Assembly: GCA_002429385.1 (NCBI GenBank)
Contig: DIZL01000029.1
Location: forward strand, 1-64,000
DNA from: Prolixibacteraceae bacterium UBA6029
GTDB lineage: Bacteria > Bacteroidota > Bacteroidia > Bacteroidales > Prolixibacteraceae
Length of the DNA: 64,000 nt
Reading direction: 5' to 3'
Positions within the stretch are counted from its first letter, which is position 1. Each line of letters starts with the position of its first letter. The notes under the pieces are model-generated. The model was not told the DNA's origin. It worked only from the letters and a program-made list of their open reading frames with translations, and did no database searches. Below, piece by piece: positions 1 through 7,948 of this stretch. Made by a program: the position numbers and the translations under genes.

Positions 1-339
1 GTATTACCGGAATATCCACCAATTCACAAACATGATATTTCGTCAGTTGGCTTTACATTTAAAGGAAGTTTTGACGTCAATAAATTCGGTGTCTGGATGC
101 AGAACTACCTGTATTTTAATCAGGATACCATTTTCAGGGCGAAAGGAATCATGAGTTTTGGGCAGACTGAAGATCAGTTCATCTTTCATGCCGTGCGAAG
201 TTCCTTCATGTTCGAAGTCGGGAAACCCTGGGGTGATGAAGAACGGTTCAGCAAGCTGGTTTTTATCGGAAAAAACATTTCAGGAAAGGAATTGGAAGCC
301 AATTTACTGCAATTGATTGTGAAAGAAGACAAAGCCTGA
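1..339 (+). CDS. CobW-family GTP-binding protein, C-terminal part (5' truncated by window edge)
   Basis: The frame is open from base 1 and closes with TGA at 337-339, so about 112 C-terminal residues are present and the GTPase domain lies outside the window. The visible part resembles the CobW C-terminal domain: a HDISSVGFTF stretch, then W-x-Q-N-Y-L, an IFRAKGI strand and a terminal segment with VFIGKN. CobW/COG0523 proteins are GTP-dependent metal chaperones, often for zinc. Which metal this one serves cannot be told. An internal ATG at 97 is not the real start, because the domain continues upstream of it. Confidence 0.8.
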   Translation, partial: VLPEYPPIHKHDISSVGFTFKGSFDVNKFGVWMQNYLYFNQDTIFRAKGIMSFGQTEDQFIFHAVRSSFMFEVGKPWGDEERFSKLVFIGKNISGKELEANLLQLIVKEDKA

Positions 340-402
340 TGCCTTTCATAGATATACATCGTGCGTTCCAGAGGTTGACTCGCAGTCACCCGTTCAGTTT
401 AG

Positions 403-1248
403 TTAATTATCATTATTATCACTTTTCAGCATACTGTTTTTAATCTGCTTGGCATTTAAGCTTGTTACAACTTCTTTCCCGGTGGTCTTTTCCAATTGCA
501 CACGTGCAGCTTTTGCTACATTGCCACCTTTTCGGGCGACTTCCTTGTTCTCTGTAAATGTTTTAGGTTTTTTATCTTTCGAGATTTCCGTTGTCGATGC
601 TTCAGCCAGCATATTTAATACTAATTCAAGATTGGTCATGTGATCACGAAGGTTTTCTTTTTTAAGACCTTTAAATGCTTTGTAATGTTTTGTTGTCAGC
701 CCACTCCATGCCTGAGTCAGTTCATCAGTTAAGATTGCATATTCTTGTCCTTTTTTAACTCCCCGGTTTTCCCATTCATCCGTAAGCTCTTTGCGGATCT
801 CAATACTTTTAAGACGTTGATTGATCCATTCTTTACTGTATCCTTTACGAAGAAATGTTTCCATCAGCCGGTTTATACCAATTTCGGGATCTTCAATTTC
901 ATCAATTCGTTCTCTTCCAATTTTTGCCAACCAGACTTTAAATGGTTCAGCTTTTGGTGATGGGACACTTTGTATAAGTCTAAACAACTGTTCAGTATCA
1001 GCTACGTCGGTTAACCTCATTTTACCATCGGCTGCTTCCATTTTCAAACCGTGACAATTCGTCACGGTTTCATTTCCTTCAGCTTTTAACCTTTGCTTCA
1101 GCTTTCGCCAATATGAATTTGCATCGATACTTTCGGAAAGTACTCCAATAACATCTACGATTGAAAAAAACCACTTCTCCTGTTCTTCATCCCACAGTGT
1201 ACGTATTTGCTTTTCGTTAAATAACTTAATGGCTGTATGTTTTGTCAT
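403..1248 (-). CDS. DinD/Bro-N-like protein (phage antirepressor-type domain)
   Basis: A protein of about 281 aa. The N-terminal half (FNEKQIRTLWDEE, WFFSIVDVIGVL, YWRKLKQRL, then an LTDVADTEQLFRLIQ segment) matches the Bro-N domain of phage antirepressors and of DNA-damage-inducible DinD. The C-terminal half ends in a GGNVAKAAR...LEKTTGKEVVT segment like the tail of DinD. I chose the ATG at 1248 because the longer frame to 1314 adds 22 residues unlike the family. The gene stands alone beside two toxin-antitoxin loci. DinD inhibits RecA in E. coli, but whether this protein does so is inference. Confidence 0.72.
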   Translation of the reverse strand: MTKHTAIKLFNEKQIRTLWDEEQEKWFFSIVDVIGVLSESIDANSYWRKLKQRLKAEGNETVTNCHGLKMEAADGKMRLTDVADTEQLFRLIQSVPSPKAEPFKVWLAKIGRERIDEIEDPEIGINRLMETFLRKGYSKEWINQRLKSIEIRKELTDEWENRGVKKGQEYAILTDELTQAWSGLTTKHYKAFKGLKKENLRDHMTNLELVLNMLAEASTTEISKDKKPKTFTENKEVARKGGNVAKAARVQLEKTTGKEVVTSLNAKQIKNSMLKSDNNDN

Positions 1249-1548
1249 TGATCTTGTGTTTATAATATAAATAGATAGATCATATTGCTCTCCTATTTTT
1301 GTTTCGGATTCCAATTACAATAAAGGTAGTCAATTATAGATTATGATGGAAGTGTATTCGAGAATTAAAAATTCATTACTTAAAGGATACTCCATTTCCG
1401 TTGTTTACTCCATTTCCGCTATATGCTTTCCGCTAAAAATATTTGTCCATTTGGCGTAAACGAATCAGTTGGGGTGAATATGCCAGCCTATGCTGACTTT
1501 GCAATCTGAACTTCTTAATGTCGGATATGTGATCTGTCCAAAGTAGAA

Positions 1549-1950
1549 TTACCTTTTATAGATCAGGTTTATCTCCGAGAGTTCCTGCCCAATCTGTTGT
1601 ATTCCAAGTATTATCTTCCGGGTTTGGGTATCTGATGGTTTCTTTTGTCCTTGAACATATTGTGACAAAAGGGTAGGGTTCATTCCTATCTTATCGGCAA
1701 GAAACTTGGAATTCAATACTCTGTAATATTGAAAAAATTGTTTAAAGTCAATCTCAAATTTCAATTTCTCCTGAGCTATCTGGACCTTATCTTCTTCAAA
1801 ATAAAGCGTTGCAGCTTCGTATACATGATCCATCAACTCCGAAATTGTACTGCCTGTTGTAAAAATCGGATACTCTTCAGAAAAAGCGGAGAATCCCGTA
1901 TCGGTTTTCTCAACAATCATTTTTATCTTTTTTCCTGTGGTCTTCATCAC
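1549..1950 (-). CDS. hicB: HicB-type antitoxin with C-terminal helix-turn-helix
   Basis: A 133-aa protein. Residues 8-60 form the partly degraded RNase H-like HicB fold (KMIVEKTDTGFSAFSEEYPI, then a helix with HVYEAATLYFEE). Residues 80-125 contain a helix-turn-helix (LADKIGMNPTLLSQYVQGQ) that would bind DNA. It follows hicA with one base between the hicA stop and this start, so the two are co-transcribed. Its expected roles are to neutralise HicA and repress its own promoter; a candidate operator lies at 2173-2188. Confidence 0.85.
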   Translation of the reverse strand: MMKTTGKKIKMIVEKTDTGFSAFSEEYPIFTTGSTISELMDHVYEAATLYFEEDKVQIAQEKLKFEIDFKQFFQYYRVLNSKFLADKIGMNPTLLSQYVQGQKKPSDTQTRKIILGIQQIGQELSEINLIYKR

Positions 1951-1951
1951 T

Positions 1952-2140
1952 CTAATCTTTTAATCCCGCATCCTTTTTGATTTTCGTCAAAAGTCCCTTA
2001 CCAACCTCCTGACTACCGTGATTTGGGAAAATCAGTACTCCTGGTTTCTCATCATGCCTCACCTTTATATGAGAGCCACTTTGCGAAACAGAATACCATC
2101 CATCTCTAATCAGAATCCGGTAGATTTCATAACATTTCAT
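1952..2140 (-). CDS. hicA: HicA-type mRNA interferase toxin
   Basis: A 62-aa protein with the complete HicA fold. It has an N-terminal helix (YEIYRILIRDGWYSV), the signature QSGSHIKVRH with the catalytic histidine at residue 24, and a final GLLTKIKKDAGL helix. The length is normal for the family, which cleaves mRNA in a ribosome-independent way. The toxin-first order with hicB 1 bp behind is the usual HicAB arrangement. All expected key residues are present, so it looks functional. Confidence 0.9.
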   Translation of the reverse strand: MKCYEIYRILIRDGWYSVSQSGSHIKVRHDEKPGVLIFPNHGSQEVGKGLLTKIKKDAGLKD

Positions 2141-2167
2141 CGATAATCATTTGTCGAAACAACTCTC

Positions 2168-2188
2168 CAAAGGTAAATAATTGTTTAC
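2168..2188 (-). promoter_or_regulatory. hicAB promoter -7 box overlapped by a palindromic operator candidate
   Basis: On the minus strand 2175-2168 reads TACCTTTG, an exact match to the Bacteroidota -7 element TAnnTTTG, 28 bases before the hicA start. It overlaps the near-perfect palindrome GTAAATAATTGTTTAC (2173-2188, seven of eight base pairs match). This placement suits autorepression by HicB. Binding is inferred. Confidence 0.55.
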
Positions 2189-2465
2189 TTTAAAGCAAAT
2201 CCTTTTCAAGAAGATTCTTATTGATTCAACTGAGCATTTTTTAATCTCCACCTCTAAATTGCGAATAATTGCCCTCGTTCCACTGGATTTATATTCATCT
2301 TATTCGACGCGGCTGAGGCAGATTGCATCCTCAATAACTATCGGTACAGCAACAGCGGAATCCAGCCTTTTAATATATCTGGAGGTGTTAGAGGATTTAG
2401 TGCAATGGAGACTTTATGCTGGGCTCAGCGCGCCATATAAAACTATTAATTAGGCTTTGTGGTTT
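2189..2465. other. Intergenic stretch, no gene recognised
   Basis: Between the hicA promoter and the MNT gene there is an open plus-strand frame (2181-2453), but its translation resembles no family, it has no start context and the composition is ordinary intergenic. No convincing terminator or repeat was seen. Confidence 0.4.
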
Positions 2466-2771
2466 TTATTTGAGCTCAAACCCAGTCTTTTCAATCTCAT
2501 ATGCAAAAGGATTCTGTATATTAAAATCTCCTTCCCATATTGGATGTGGTTCAATCCTTAAATCTATATCTCGCCTCAAACGCATTAATTGCATTTGAAC
2601 TGCAAAAAAATCATCCATTTTGCCTAACACAATGGCAATATCTATATCACTATCAGGATGCTGGCTCCCTTTGGCATAAGAACCAAACAAATATGCCTTT
2701 TTAATATCCAATTCAGCAGGAATCCTCTGAATATAAAGCTTTGCAGTATCTATAATTGTTTGATCAACCAT
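2466..2771 (-). CDS. MNT-domain nucleotidyltransferase (HEPN-MNT pair)
   Basis: A 101-aa minimal nucleotidyltransferase. The signature GSYAKGSQHPDSDIDI spans residues 30-45, with acidic residues D42 and D44, and a third acidic motif DIDL at 69-72. In characterised HEPN-MNT modules the MNT protein is the antitoxin and acts by adding AMP (or oligo-AMP) to the HEPN toxin. The start overlaps the end of the HEPN gene by 22 bp, so translation is probably coupled. The order toxin then antitoxin is typical. Confidence 0.85.
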   Translation of the reverse strand: MVDQTIIDTAKLYIQRIPAELDIKKAYLFGSYAKGSQHPDSDIDIAIVLGKMDDFFAVQMQLMRLRRDIDLRIEPHPIWEGDFNIQNPFAYEIEKTGFELK

Positions 2772-3151
2772 TGTCTTAAAATTTCTATTTTATCAATCCA
2801 TTCTTTTGAAAATTCAGGAGTGCAACGCTTTTGAAAACTTTGTTTGTAATCATCATATCTTGCATTTATATTAAAGGTTGTAACTTCATCCAGCCATTCA
2901 TCATAGTTTGATGGCATCTCAATATCAATCTTTCTAATCAACCAAAGCAAATCATGTTTAAATACAGGGTGCTGATGTAATTTTTTAACATATAGTGCCT
3001 TTATTAACTTTTCAACAACCAAATGCCCAATAAATAAAGCCCATGAATACTCTTTAGTCTTTATTAAATTCTGCATGGTAGCGTAATTTTGTAATGAAGA
3101 TTCACGCCAATGCAGAATTATTGAATCAATATTTTTTAATTCATCTTCCAT
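2750..3151 (-). CDS. HEPN-domain protein (toxin partner of MNT)
   Basis: A 133-aa all-helical protein. It shows the HEPN family pattern: a first helix with YSWALFIGHLVVEKLIKALY (residues 35-54), a KHDLLWLI segment (65-72) and the FNINARYDDY motif (93-102) typical of this HEPN branch. HEPN domains are usually RNases with an R-x4-6-H motif. I do not see a clear copy here, so the catalytic residues are uncertain. It overlaps the downstream MNT gene. Its start lies almost on its predicted transcription start. Confidence 0.82.
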   Translation of the reverse strand: MEDELKNIDSIILHWRESSLQNYATMQNLIKTKEYSWALFIGHLVVEKLIKALYVKKLHQHPVFKHDLLWLIRKIDIEMPSNYDEWLDEVTTFNINARYDDYKQSFQKRCTPEFSKEWIDKIEILRQWLIKQL

Positions 3152-3158
3152 ATCAACT

Positions 3159-3166
3159 CAAAAGTA
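3159..3166 (-). promoter_or_regulatory. Candidate -7 promoter element of the HEPN-MNT operon
   Basis: The minus strand reads TACTTTTG (TAnnTTTG). The G lies only 7 bases before the A of the HEPN start codon, implying a transcript with a leader of at most a few bases. Confidence 0.5.
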
Positions 3167-3334
3167 CAAAATTTATCAATAGAATCCCGCGTGTGATTTT
3201 TTTACCATTGAGCCTAATATTGGAAGCTACACTCAGGGCGGAAGTTTCCCGATGAACTTCCTACGAAGTACTGCTTTTAAATTTACTAATTTCCTGCCTA
3301 CGAAGCTGATACACCCGGCTTGCGGGTATTTTGC

Positions 3335-3350
3335 TGTTATACGGCGTTTT
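3335..3350 (+). repeat. Left copy of a 16-bp inverted repeat flanking the 3350-3811 gene
   Basis: The sequence TGTTATACGGCGTTTT matches the reverse complement of 3824-3839 at 15 of 16 positions. The stop codon of the enclosed gene lies at this boundary. A small hairpin (CCCGGCTTGCGGG) lies just outside it. Confidence 0.6.
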
Positions 3351-3811
3351 CATTCGCAATTCTTTTCGCAATAATATCTTATAGGATTGTGTAAAGCATA
3401 CTCTTTCCCCTTTACTGATGTGCAAAATTTGTTTTTGTCAAGCTCAATAATGACCTTCAAATTATCAACGAAACCTTCTCCAAATTCTCCATCGGCAAAG
3501 CTTGCCAATTGCAAACTTGGTAAATAAAATTGTTCATTTTTCTCAATAATTACTTTGTCAAAGACTCGCTTTGTCACTGAGTTAAAGAAACCAGTATTCT
3601 GCATTTTGTTATTGGGATAAGTTGTCCCATAAAGAAGCACAAATTCTTCATAGCTGTCAGGTACAAGCTTAAGTAAAACACTATCAGGCAATACCGATTT
3701 TGCAATAAATAAGTCAGATGCTAATTTTAAATTCTTCTGATAATTAGTCTCCTGAGCATGAATCTGTGTTGTCACGAAAACAAATAAAATTAATGTTGCG
3801 ATTCGTTTCAT
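3350..3811 (-). CDS. Small secreted protein of unknown function
   Basis: A protein of about 153 aa. It begins MKRIATLILFVFVTTQIHAQ, a typical signal peptide with an Ala-x-Ala-like cleavage region, so it is exported. The frame is open to 3874, but the ATG at 3811 gives the signal peptide at the N-terminus and is preferred. The mature part is soluble and charged, with two Cys close to the end (YYCEKNCE). I recognise no family. It is bounded on both sides by a 16-bp inverted repeat, which suggests a single-gene mobile cassette. Confidence 0.6.
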   Translation of the reverse strand: MKRIATLILFVFVTTQIHAQETNYQKNLKLASDLFIAKSVLPDSVLLKLVPDSYEEFVLLYGTTYPNNKMQNTGFFNSVTKRVFDKVIIEKNEQFYLPSLQLASFADGEFGEGFVDNLKVIIELDKNKFCTSVKGKEYALHNPIRYYCEKNCE

Positions 3812-3823
3812 ATTGTCTTTTTT

Positions 3824-3873
3824 AAAATGCCGTATAACACCTGTATATCCACAGAGTTGTGTATATATCGGCA
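3824..3873 (-). repeat. Right copy of the inverted repeat plus an adjoining imperfect hairpin
   Basis: 3824-3839 read on the minus strand is TGTTATACGGCATTTT. Bases 3828-3840 (TGCCGTATAACAC) also pair with 3859-3873 (GTGTATATATCGGCA) with a two-base bulge, making a 46-nt folded site reminiscent of integron attC sites. The core triplets do not fit the attC consensus exactly, so identity is open. Confidence 0.5.
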
Positions 3874-4289
3874 TTAGTTTGAATGAGTTATTTTTATTAA
3901 AACGCTGATCCTTGGAAGTATATTAGTGTAGTGTTTCATTTTCAATTAAAGTTTAGGTTCAGAAAGACTGATGTTATTTGCTATTTGATTGAATAAAGCA
4001 TAAACGAGAACTATACAAACATAACATTATATATTTAAATATCCAATCTATCCAGTGATTATAAACTTAAATATCCAATTTATCCAGTGGGTTTTATATC
4101 TGATTGAACCCTTTGTTTGTAACAGGTCTATAGGTTTCGATAGTTTTACTGCTTTAGTGTCCTATCCAAAAGCTCTGCACCCAAGATAACGATGAATTTT
4201 GCCCTCATAGGATATGTTTTGCCTGGCTAGCCTTACTCCATTCCCTTCATTTCCTTTTTCCTCTTTCCTTTTTCCTTCTTTCCTGTCTT
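3874..4289. other. Intergenic stretch with a short direct repeat and a pyrimidine tract
   Basis: No gene was seen. Bases 4035-4057 and 4067-4089 are a 23-bp direct repeat (one mismatch, 32-bp period) containing AATATCCAATYTATCCAGTG-like sequence. Bases 4229-4286 are a C/T-rich tract (CCTTTTTCCTCTTTCC) just past the end of the response-regulator gene, one of several such 3' tracts in the window. Confidence 0.55.
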
Positions 4290-5063
4290 CTAAATCTCCC
4301 CCAACCCCTTCACCTGCTCGCAATACCCCCGACCACTAATCAGTTTGCTTTGGCTGCTGTCATCCATTTTGATGACAAAGCGGCTGCCGTAATGCTTGTT
4401 AATTTCTTTGATTCGTTTCACATTAACCAATAGTGATCGGTGAATACGCAGGAAACTTTCGCCCAGCTTCTCTTCCAGGCTCTTTAACGGGAAATCGCTG
4501 AGGTAGGTTTTGCCATCTTTGGTAACTATGTTCACATACTTTTCCTCAGCCAAGAAATACGAAACATCCTCAATCCGAACAAAGAGCATACGGTCGCCAA
4601 GCTTGACGGGAATACTGGTGATTTCCTTTTTAGGGGCCTGGCTGATGTAACTTTCGATGATGCGAAGCAACTCCTGCTTATCCGAATGGCGCTTTAAAGA
4701 ATCGAGCTTATCGATTGACTTCTGGATGCGCTCCGCTTTCACTGGTTTCACGATATAGTCGATGCTGTTGGTCTCGAAGGCCTGGAGCGCAAACTCGTCA
4801 TAGGCCGTGCAGAAGATTACTACAGGTGAATGGCTGGTCTGCTGCAATACCTCGAATCCGTTCAGTCCCGGCATCTGTATATCCAGAAACACCAGGTCAG
4901 GTTTCAGCCGGTCAATCATTTCGAGGCACTCCAGACCATTCTGTGCTTCGCCAATCAGCTCAATCTGATCAGCATGTTCGGTCAATAATTTCTTCAGACG
5001 ATCACGGGCAGGCTGTTCATCATCGGCAATCAGGGTGCGGTATCGAGAAGTTTGTGAAGTCAT
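4290..5063 (-). CDS. LytTR-family response regulator
   Basis: A 257-aa protein. The receiver domain covers residues 8-125: acidic pair DDE (14-16), phosphoacceptor D61 in VFLDIQMPG, conserved T at about 87 and K106 in IVKPV. A LytTR DNA-binding domain covers about 152-255 (ISYFLAEEKYVNIVT-like strand, FLRIHRSLLVNVKRI). The expected partner is the LytS-type kinase at 7949-10228. The start lies 3 bp behind the stop of the TlpA-like gene, so the two are probably co-translated. A purine-rich tract follows the stop codon. Confidence 0.93.
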   Translation of the reverse strand: MTSQTSRYRTLIADDEQPARDRLKKLLTEHADQIELIGEAQNGLECLEMIDRLKPDLVFLDIQMPGLNGFEVLQQTSHSPVVIFCTAYDEFALQAFETNSIDYIVKPVKAERIQKSIDKLDSLKRHSDKQELLRIIESYISQAPKKEITSIPVKLGDRMLFVRIEDVSYFLAEEKYVNIVTKDGKTYLSDFPLKSLEEKLGESFLRIHRSLLVNVKRIKEINKHYGSRFVIKMDDSSQSKLISGRGYCEQVKGLGEI

Positions 5064-5066
5064 TTC

Positions 5067-7631
5067 TTATTCCTTTATATACTTCATTATCAATGTTTTC
5101 AATTGAGAATTATCCATGTAATTCAGGTGTGGATTGACCACCTTGCCATCTTTTCCAACCAACACACCATGAGGGATACCCGAGATCTTAAACATACTGC
5201 TTAAAATGTTCCACTCGTCAGTTGTTACACGGTAATGTTCACCTTTTATGGTTGGAATCATGTTGTCATAGGTTGTTTTGGGAGAGGTCTGGTCGGTGAT
5301 ATAAACAAACGCCACATTCTCATTGGCCATTTCGTCTTTCAAAGGTTTGATCCGTTCAATTCCTGAACGGCAGGGAGCACACCAGGTTGCCCAAAAATCA
5401 ACATACACCACTTTCCCCTTGTATTTTTCCATGATGGCATCAAAAATCTTGTCACCTGTTGATTTCGGAACTTCATTCACAACAGCGCCTTTTTGCTTTT
5501 TATTGGCTTCAACTCTGGCTTTTGCTTCCTTGTTTTTCAACTCAATAAAACTGGCAATAAAGGGAGTGGTGATTTCTTTCAGTGATTCCTTCAGTTTTGA
5601 ATCTGCAGTAGGTGTCATTTCTGCCACAATTGACCTGCAAATATCTTGTGATTGCATGATATCTGTCACCAAACCTTTCTGAATTCCCAATACTCGCTTT
5701 AGATTTTCATTTCTGCTATTAAGCATGCGTTCTTTTAATAAATTGCTTCGGAACGTGCTATATTCAGTGTTAAACTGGCTACTCATTTTTAGCTTCTCAT
5801 CCTGAAACTGGATAAGCTTCTTAAATGAAGGATTGTTTTGCAAAACTTCCTGTGCATTTATCAAGGCTTGGTCAGCTTCCGAAAGTTCAATATTATGGCC
5901 AATTAAGTATTCCTTCGTTAAAGATGCCGTTATCTCAGAAGGTTTCTTATCCTGAAAAAATGGTTTGAGTATTTCAGCGTACTTTTTATTAAAATCAGTT
6001 GATTGTTTGCCATACTTATTGAAAAATTCATTTAGTAATATTGTTAGTTCGGCTGTATGAACTTCTTTCATCCTAATCGAAACCTGCTTATCCTCAGGAG
6101 AATATTTATAGCCTGACTTCTCCATTGCCAACATATCTTCAGCCATTGAACTTACTTTTAAACCTTTGCGTATAAGTTCCATAAACATTAGCCTGTTTAT
6201 AAAAGTAGAATAGTCTGGGGTCAAAACGGCCAGTGGATTATTCACCAAATCATTGGTCAAAAAGGAGTAGTATGTGCTATCAGGACTGGCCGGTTTAAAA
6301 GGTATCGTACGCTGATCCTGAGGGATATTGTTTTTTTTACGGTAAGCAGCCTCAAGGTTCCACCCATACTCCATCATGTTTGAAGCATAACGGTAATCCA
6401 TTTCCAATTTCTTGATTTGAGCAGCCTTGGAGCAAAGTGAATAAGTCTGGACAGTATATGCAAACAGATCAAAATCTTTCTGCTGAAGTTCTTTTAGCCA
6501 TGCTTTGTATTGTTCAGGAGTAAAATCCAGAATCTTTTCCTGCATTTGTGTATAGTCGAAACTGTTTATATTCTTTAGCTTTAATAAATCGGTGTTAATC
6601 CGTGCACAATCACCCATAAACAACATTGGGTTGGTTTTACTTCCATTATCTATCAGCTGAAAAGTAGTTTTCCCCGGTTCCATAAATATCGTTTCAACTG
6701 AGAATGGATTTTGGACAAAGATCCCCTGTGGATTGCTGTGAAGGAATTTAACCTTAAAGGTACCATCATCAGCGATTTTCAGAAGATACGAAACCTGCTC
6801 GCCGGTTAAAACGTCGTTCACATAAACCATCCCTGTTCGCCGGGGGAACCTTGGGCTGAATCCTTTAATATAACCGCAATAGGTAACCGTATCCATTTTA
6901 AAAACAGGTAAACTGAAAAAATCTTTATCTGAAGGAATAACTGTCTGGTCAGGTTGATGGGTGAATTTAACCAGTTTGGCAGAACCTTCTCCGATCAGAC
7001 AGGTTCCATCATCGGTATGCCGGATATATATATCCAGTATTTTCGATCCGCTTTTCAGCCTGATTTTTCCTAAACCTTCCTTTTCAGCATACTTCAGGTA
7101 TTTCCATACCTTACTTTTGTATATGGCAACCGAATCGAACAAACTGATTTCCCATTGTGCATTGTCACTCCGGAACCAGTTACCTGCAAGTTTTTCAGGC
7201 AGTACCGATTTAAACAACTCCGGCTTGATTTGAATGTTATACATAAACCACGAACCACCTTCGTTTCCTTCTCCGAAATCCATCTGGCTTACCGAAGCAG
7301 CAATCCTTGGGAAGATTAGCTTGTAATTGACTTCACCTGAAGTTGGCATAATGTATTGTTCGTTCAGCTTAATTCCTTCGGCAGAAACGACATATAGTTT
7401 TTCTTTGGCTCCCACAGGCTGTATATAGGATTCCTTCGGAATAAATATCCAATTACCGGGAGATTGATTGACGTGAAACCAAAGCACAGTGGCCGAATCA
7501 CGCAATTCAATTTTCTCAATTTTCACATTGTAAGCAGTACTCATACCTATCTTTGGATTCTCCAAAATGGTTTGTGAATAACCTAAAACTGATAAGAACA
7601 GAACAAAAGCGGTTAACAAAATCTGTTTCAT
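5067..7631 (-). CDS. Large TlpA-like thioredoxin-fold periplasmic protein
   Basis: An 854-aa protein. The signal peptide is MKQILLTAFVLFLSVLGYSQ. Residues about 20-300 are beta-rich, then there is a long helical linker region (about 350-720), and the C-terminal 116 residues form a TlpA/thioredoxin domain with FWATWCAPC (Cys751, Cys754) and a cis-Pro motif GIPHG near 820. Such proteins reduce or isomerise disulfides in the periplasm of Bacteroidota; the substrate is unknown. It lies between a sensor kinase and its likely regulator and is 3 bp from the latter, which suggests a shared regulon or a role in signalling. Confidence 0.85.
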   Translation of the reverse strand: MKQILLTAFVLFLSVLGYSQTILENPKIGMSTAYNVKIEKIELRDSATVLWFHVNQSPGNWIFIPKESYIQPVGAKEKLYVVSAEGIKLNEQYIMPTSGEVNYKLIFPRIAASVSQMDFGEGNEGGSWFMYNIQIKPELFKSVLPEKLAGNWFRSDNAQWEISLFDSVAIYKSKVWKYLKYAEKEGLGKIRLKSGSKILDIYIRHTDDGTCLIGEGSAKLVKFTHQPDQTVIPSDKDFFSLPVFKMDTVTYCGYIKGFSPRFPRRTGMVYVNDVLTGEQVSYLLKIADDGTFKVKFLHSNPQGIFVQNPFSVETIFMEPGKTTFQLIDNGSKTNPMLFMGDCARINTDLLKLKNINSFDYTQMQEKILDFTPEQYKAWLKELQQKDFDLFAYTVQTYSLCSKAAQIKKLEMDYRYASNMMEYGWNLEAAYRKKNNIPQDQRTIPFKPASPDSTYYSFLTNDLVNNPLAVLTPDYSTFINRLMFMELIRKGLKVSSMAEDMLAMEKSGYKYSPEDKQVSIRMKEVHTAELTILLNEFFNKYGKQSTDFNKKYAEILKPFFQDKKPSEITASLTKEYLIGHNIELSEADQALINAQEVLQNNPSFKKLIQFQDEKLKMSSQFNTEYSTFRSNLLKERMLNSRNENLKRVLGIQKGLVTDIMQSQDICRSIVAEMTPTADSKLKESLKEITTPFIASFIELKNKEAKARVEANKKQKGAVVNEVPKSTGDKIFDAIMEKYKGKVVYVDFWATWCAPCRSGIERIKPLKDEMANENVAFVYITDQTSPKTTYDNMIPTIKGEHYRVTTDEWNILSSMFKISGIPHGVLVGKDGKVVNPHLNYMDNSQLKTLIMKYIKE

Positions 7632-7757
7632 TGGGTGGTGTTTATAAGGTTGATTGTTGGTGCATTAATTGATTTTGAAATTTTGAAACAATATAGTAAA
7701 TTAATATTGTATTACCATAATTTACACTGAAGTTTAAACTTTTTTAACCTATTCGTT

Positions 7758-7930
7758 AATAGGTATGTAATAATGTCGCATCAATTTTATTTTACCCCTA
7801 AATCCCCTACCCCTGACCCCTAAAGGGGAACTGGTTTCAAAGTCCCCTTTAGGGGATTTAGGGGTTTCTAAAGCCCCTTCAGAGCTTGTCCCGATAGTTA
7901 TCGGGAGGTTTGGGGTAAAAAAACCTGACA
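7758..7930 (+). repeat. Dispersed repeat, copy A (CCCCTAAATCCCC family)
   Basis: This interval contains GCATCAATTTTATTTTACCC followed by CCCTAAATCCCC and AAAGGGGA blocks, the palindromic core CCCCTTTAGGGG, AAGCCCCTTCAG, a small hairpin (TCCCGATAGTTATCGGGA) and GGTTTGGGGTAAAA. The same blocks occur in the same order at 40382-40527 on the other strand. The element lies between the kinase stop and the TlpA-like start. The short ORF across it is an artefact. Confidence 0.7.
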
Positions 7931-7948
7931 TTACATTGTTTCTATTAC

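Noticed and set aside
2181..2453. 90-aa plus-strand ORF between hicA and the MNT gene
   Set aside because: No recognisable family, overlaps the hicA promoter region, and looks like chance open frame.
7749..7931. 60-aa minus-strand ORF
   Set aside because: It is a Gly/Ser/Pro translation of the CCCCTAAATCCCC dispersed repeat, with no start context.
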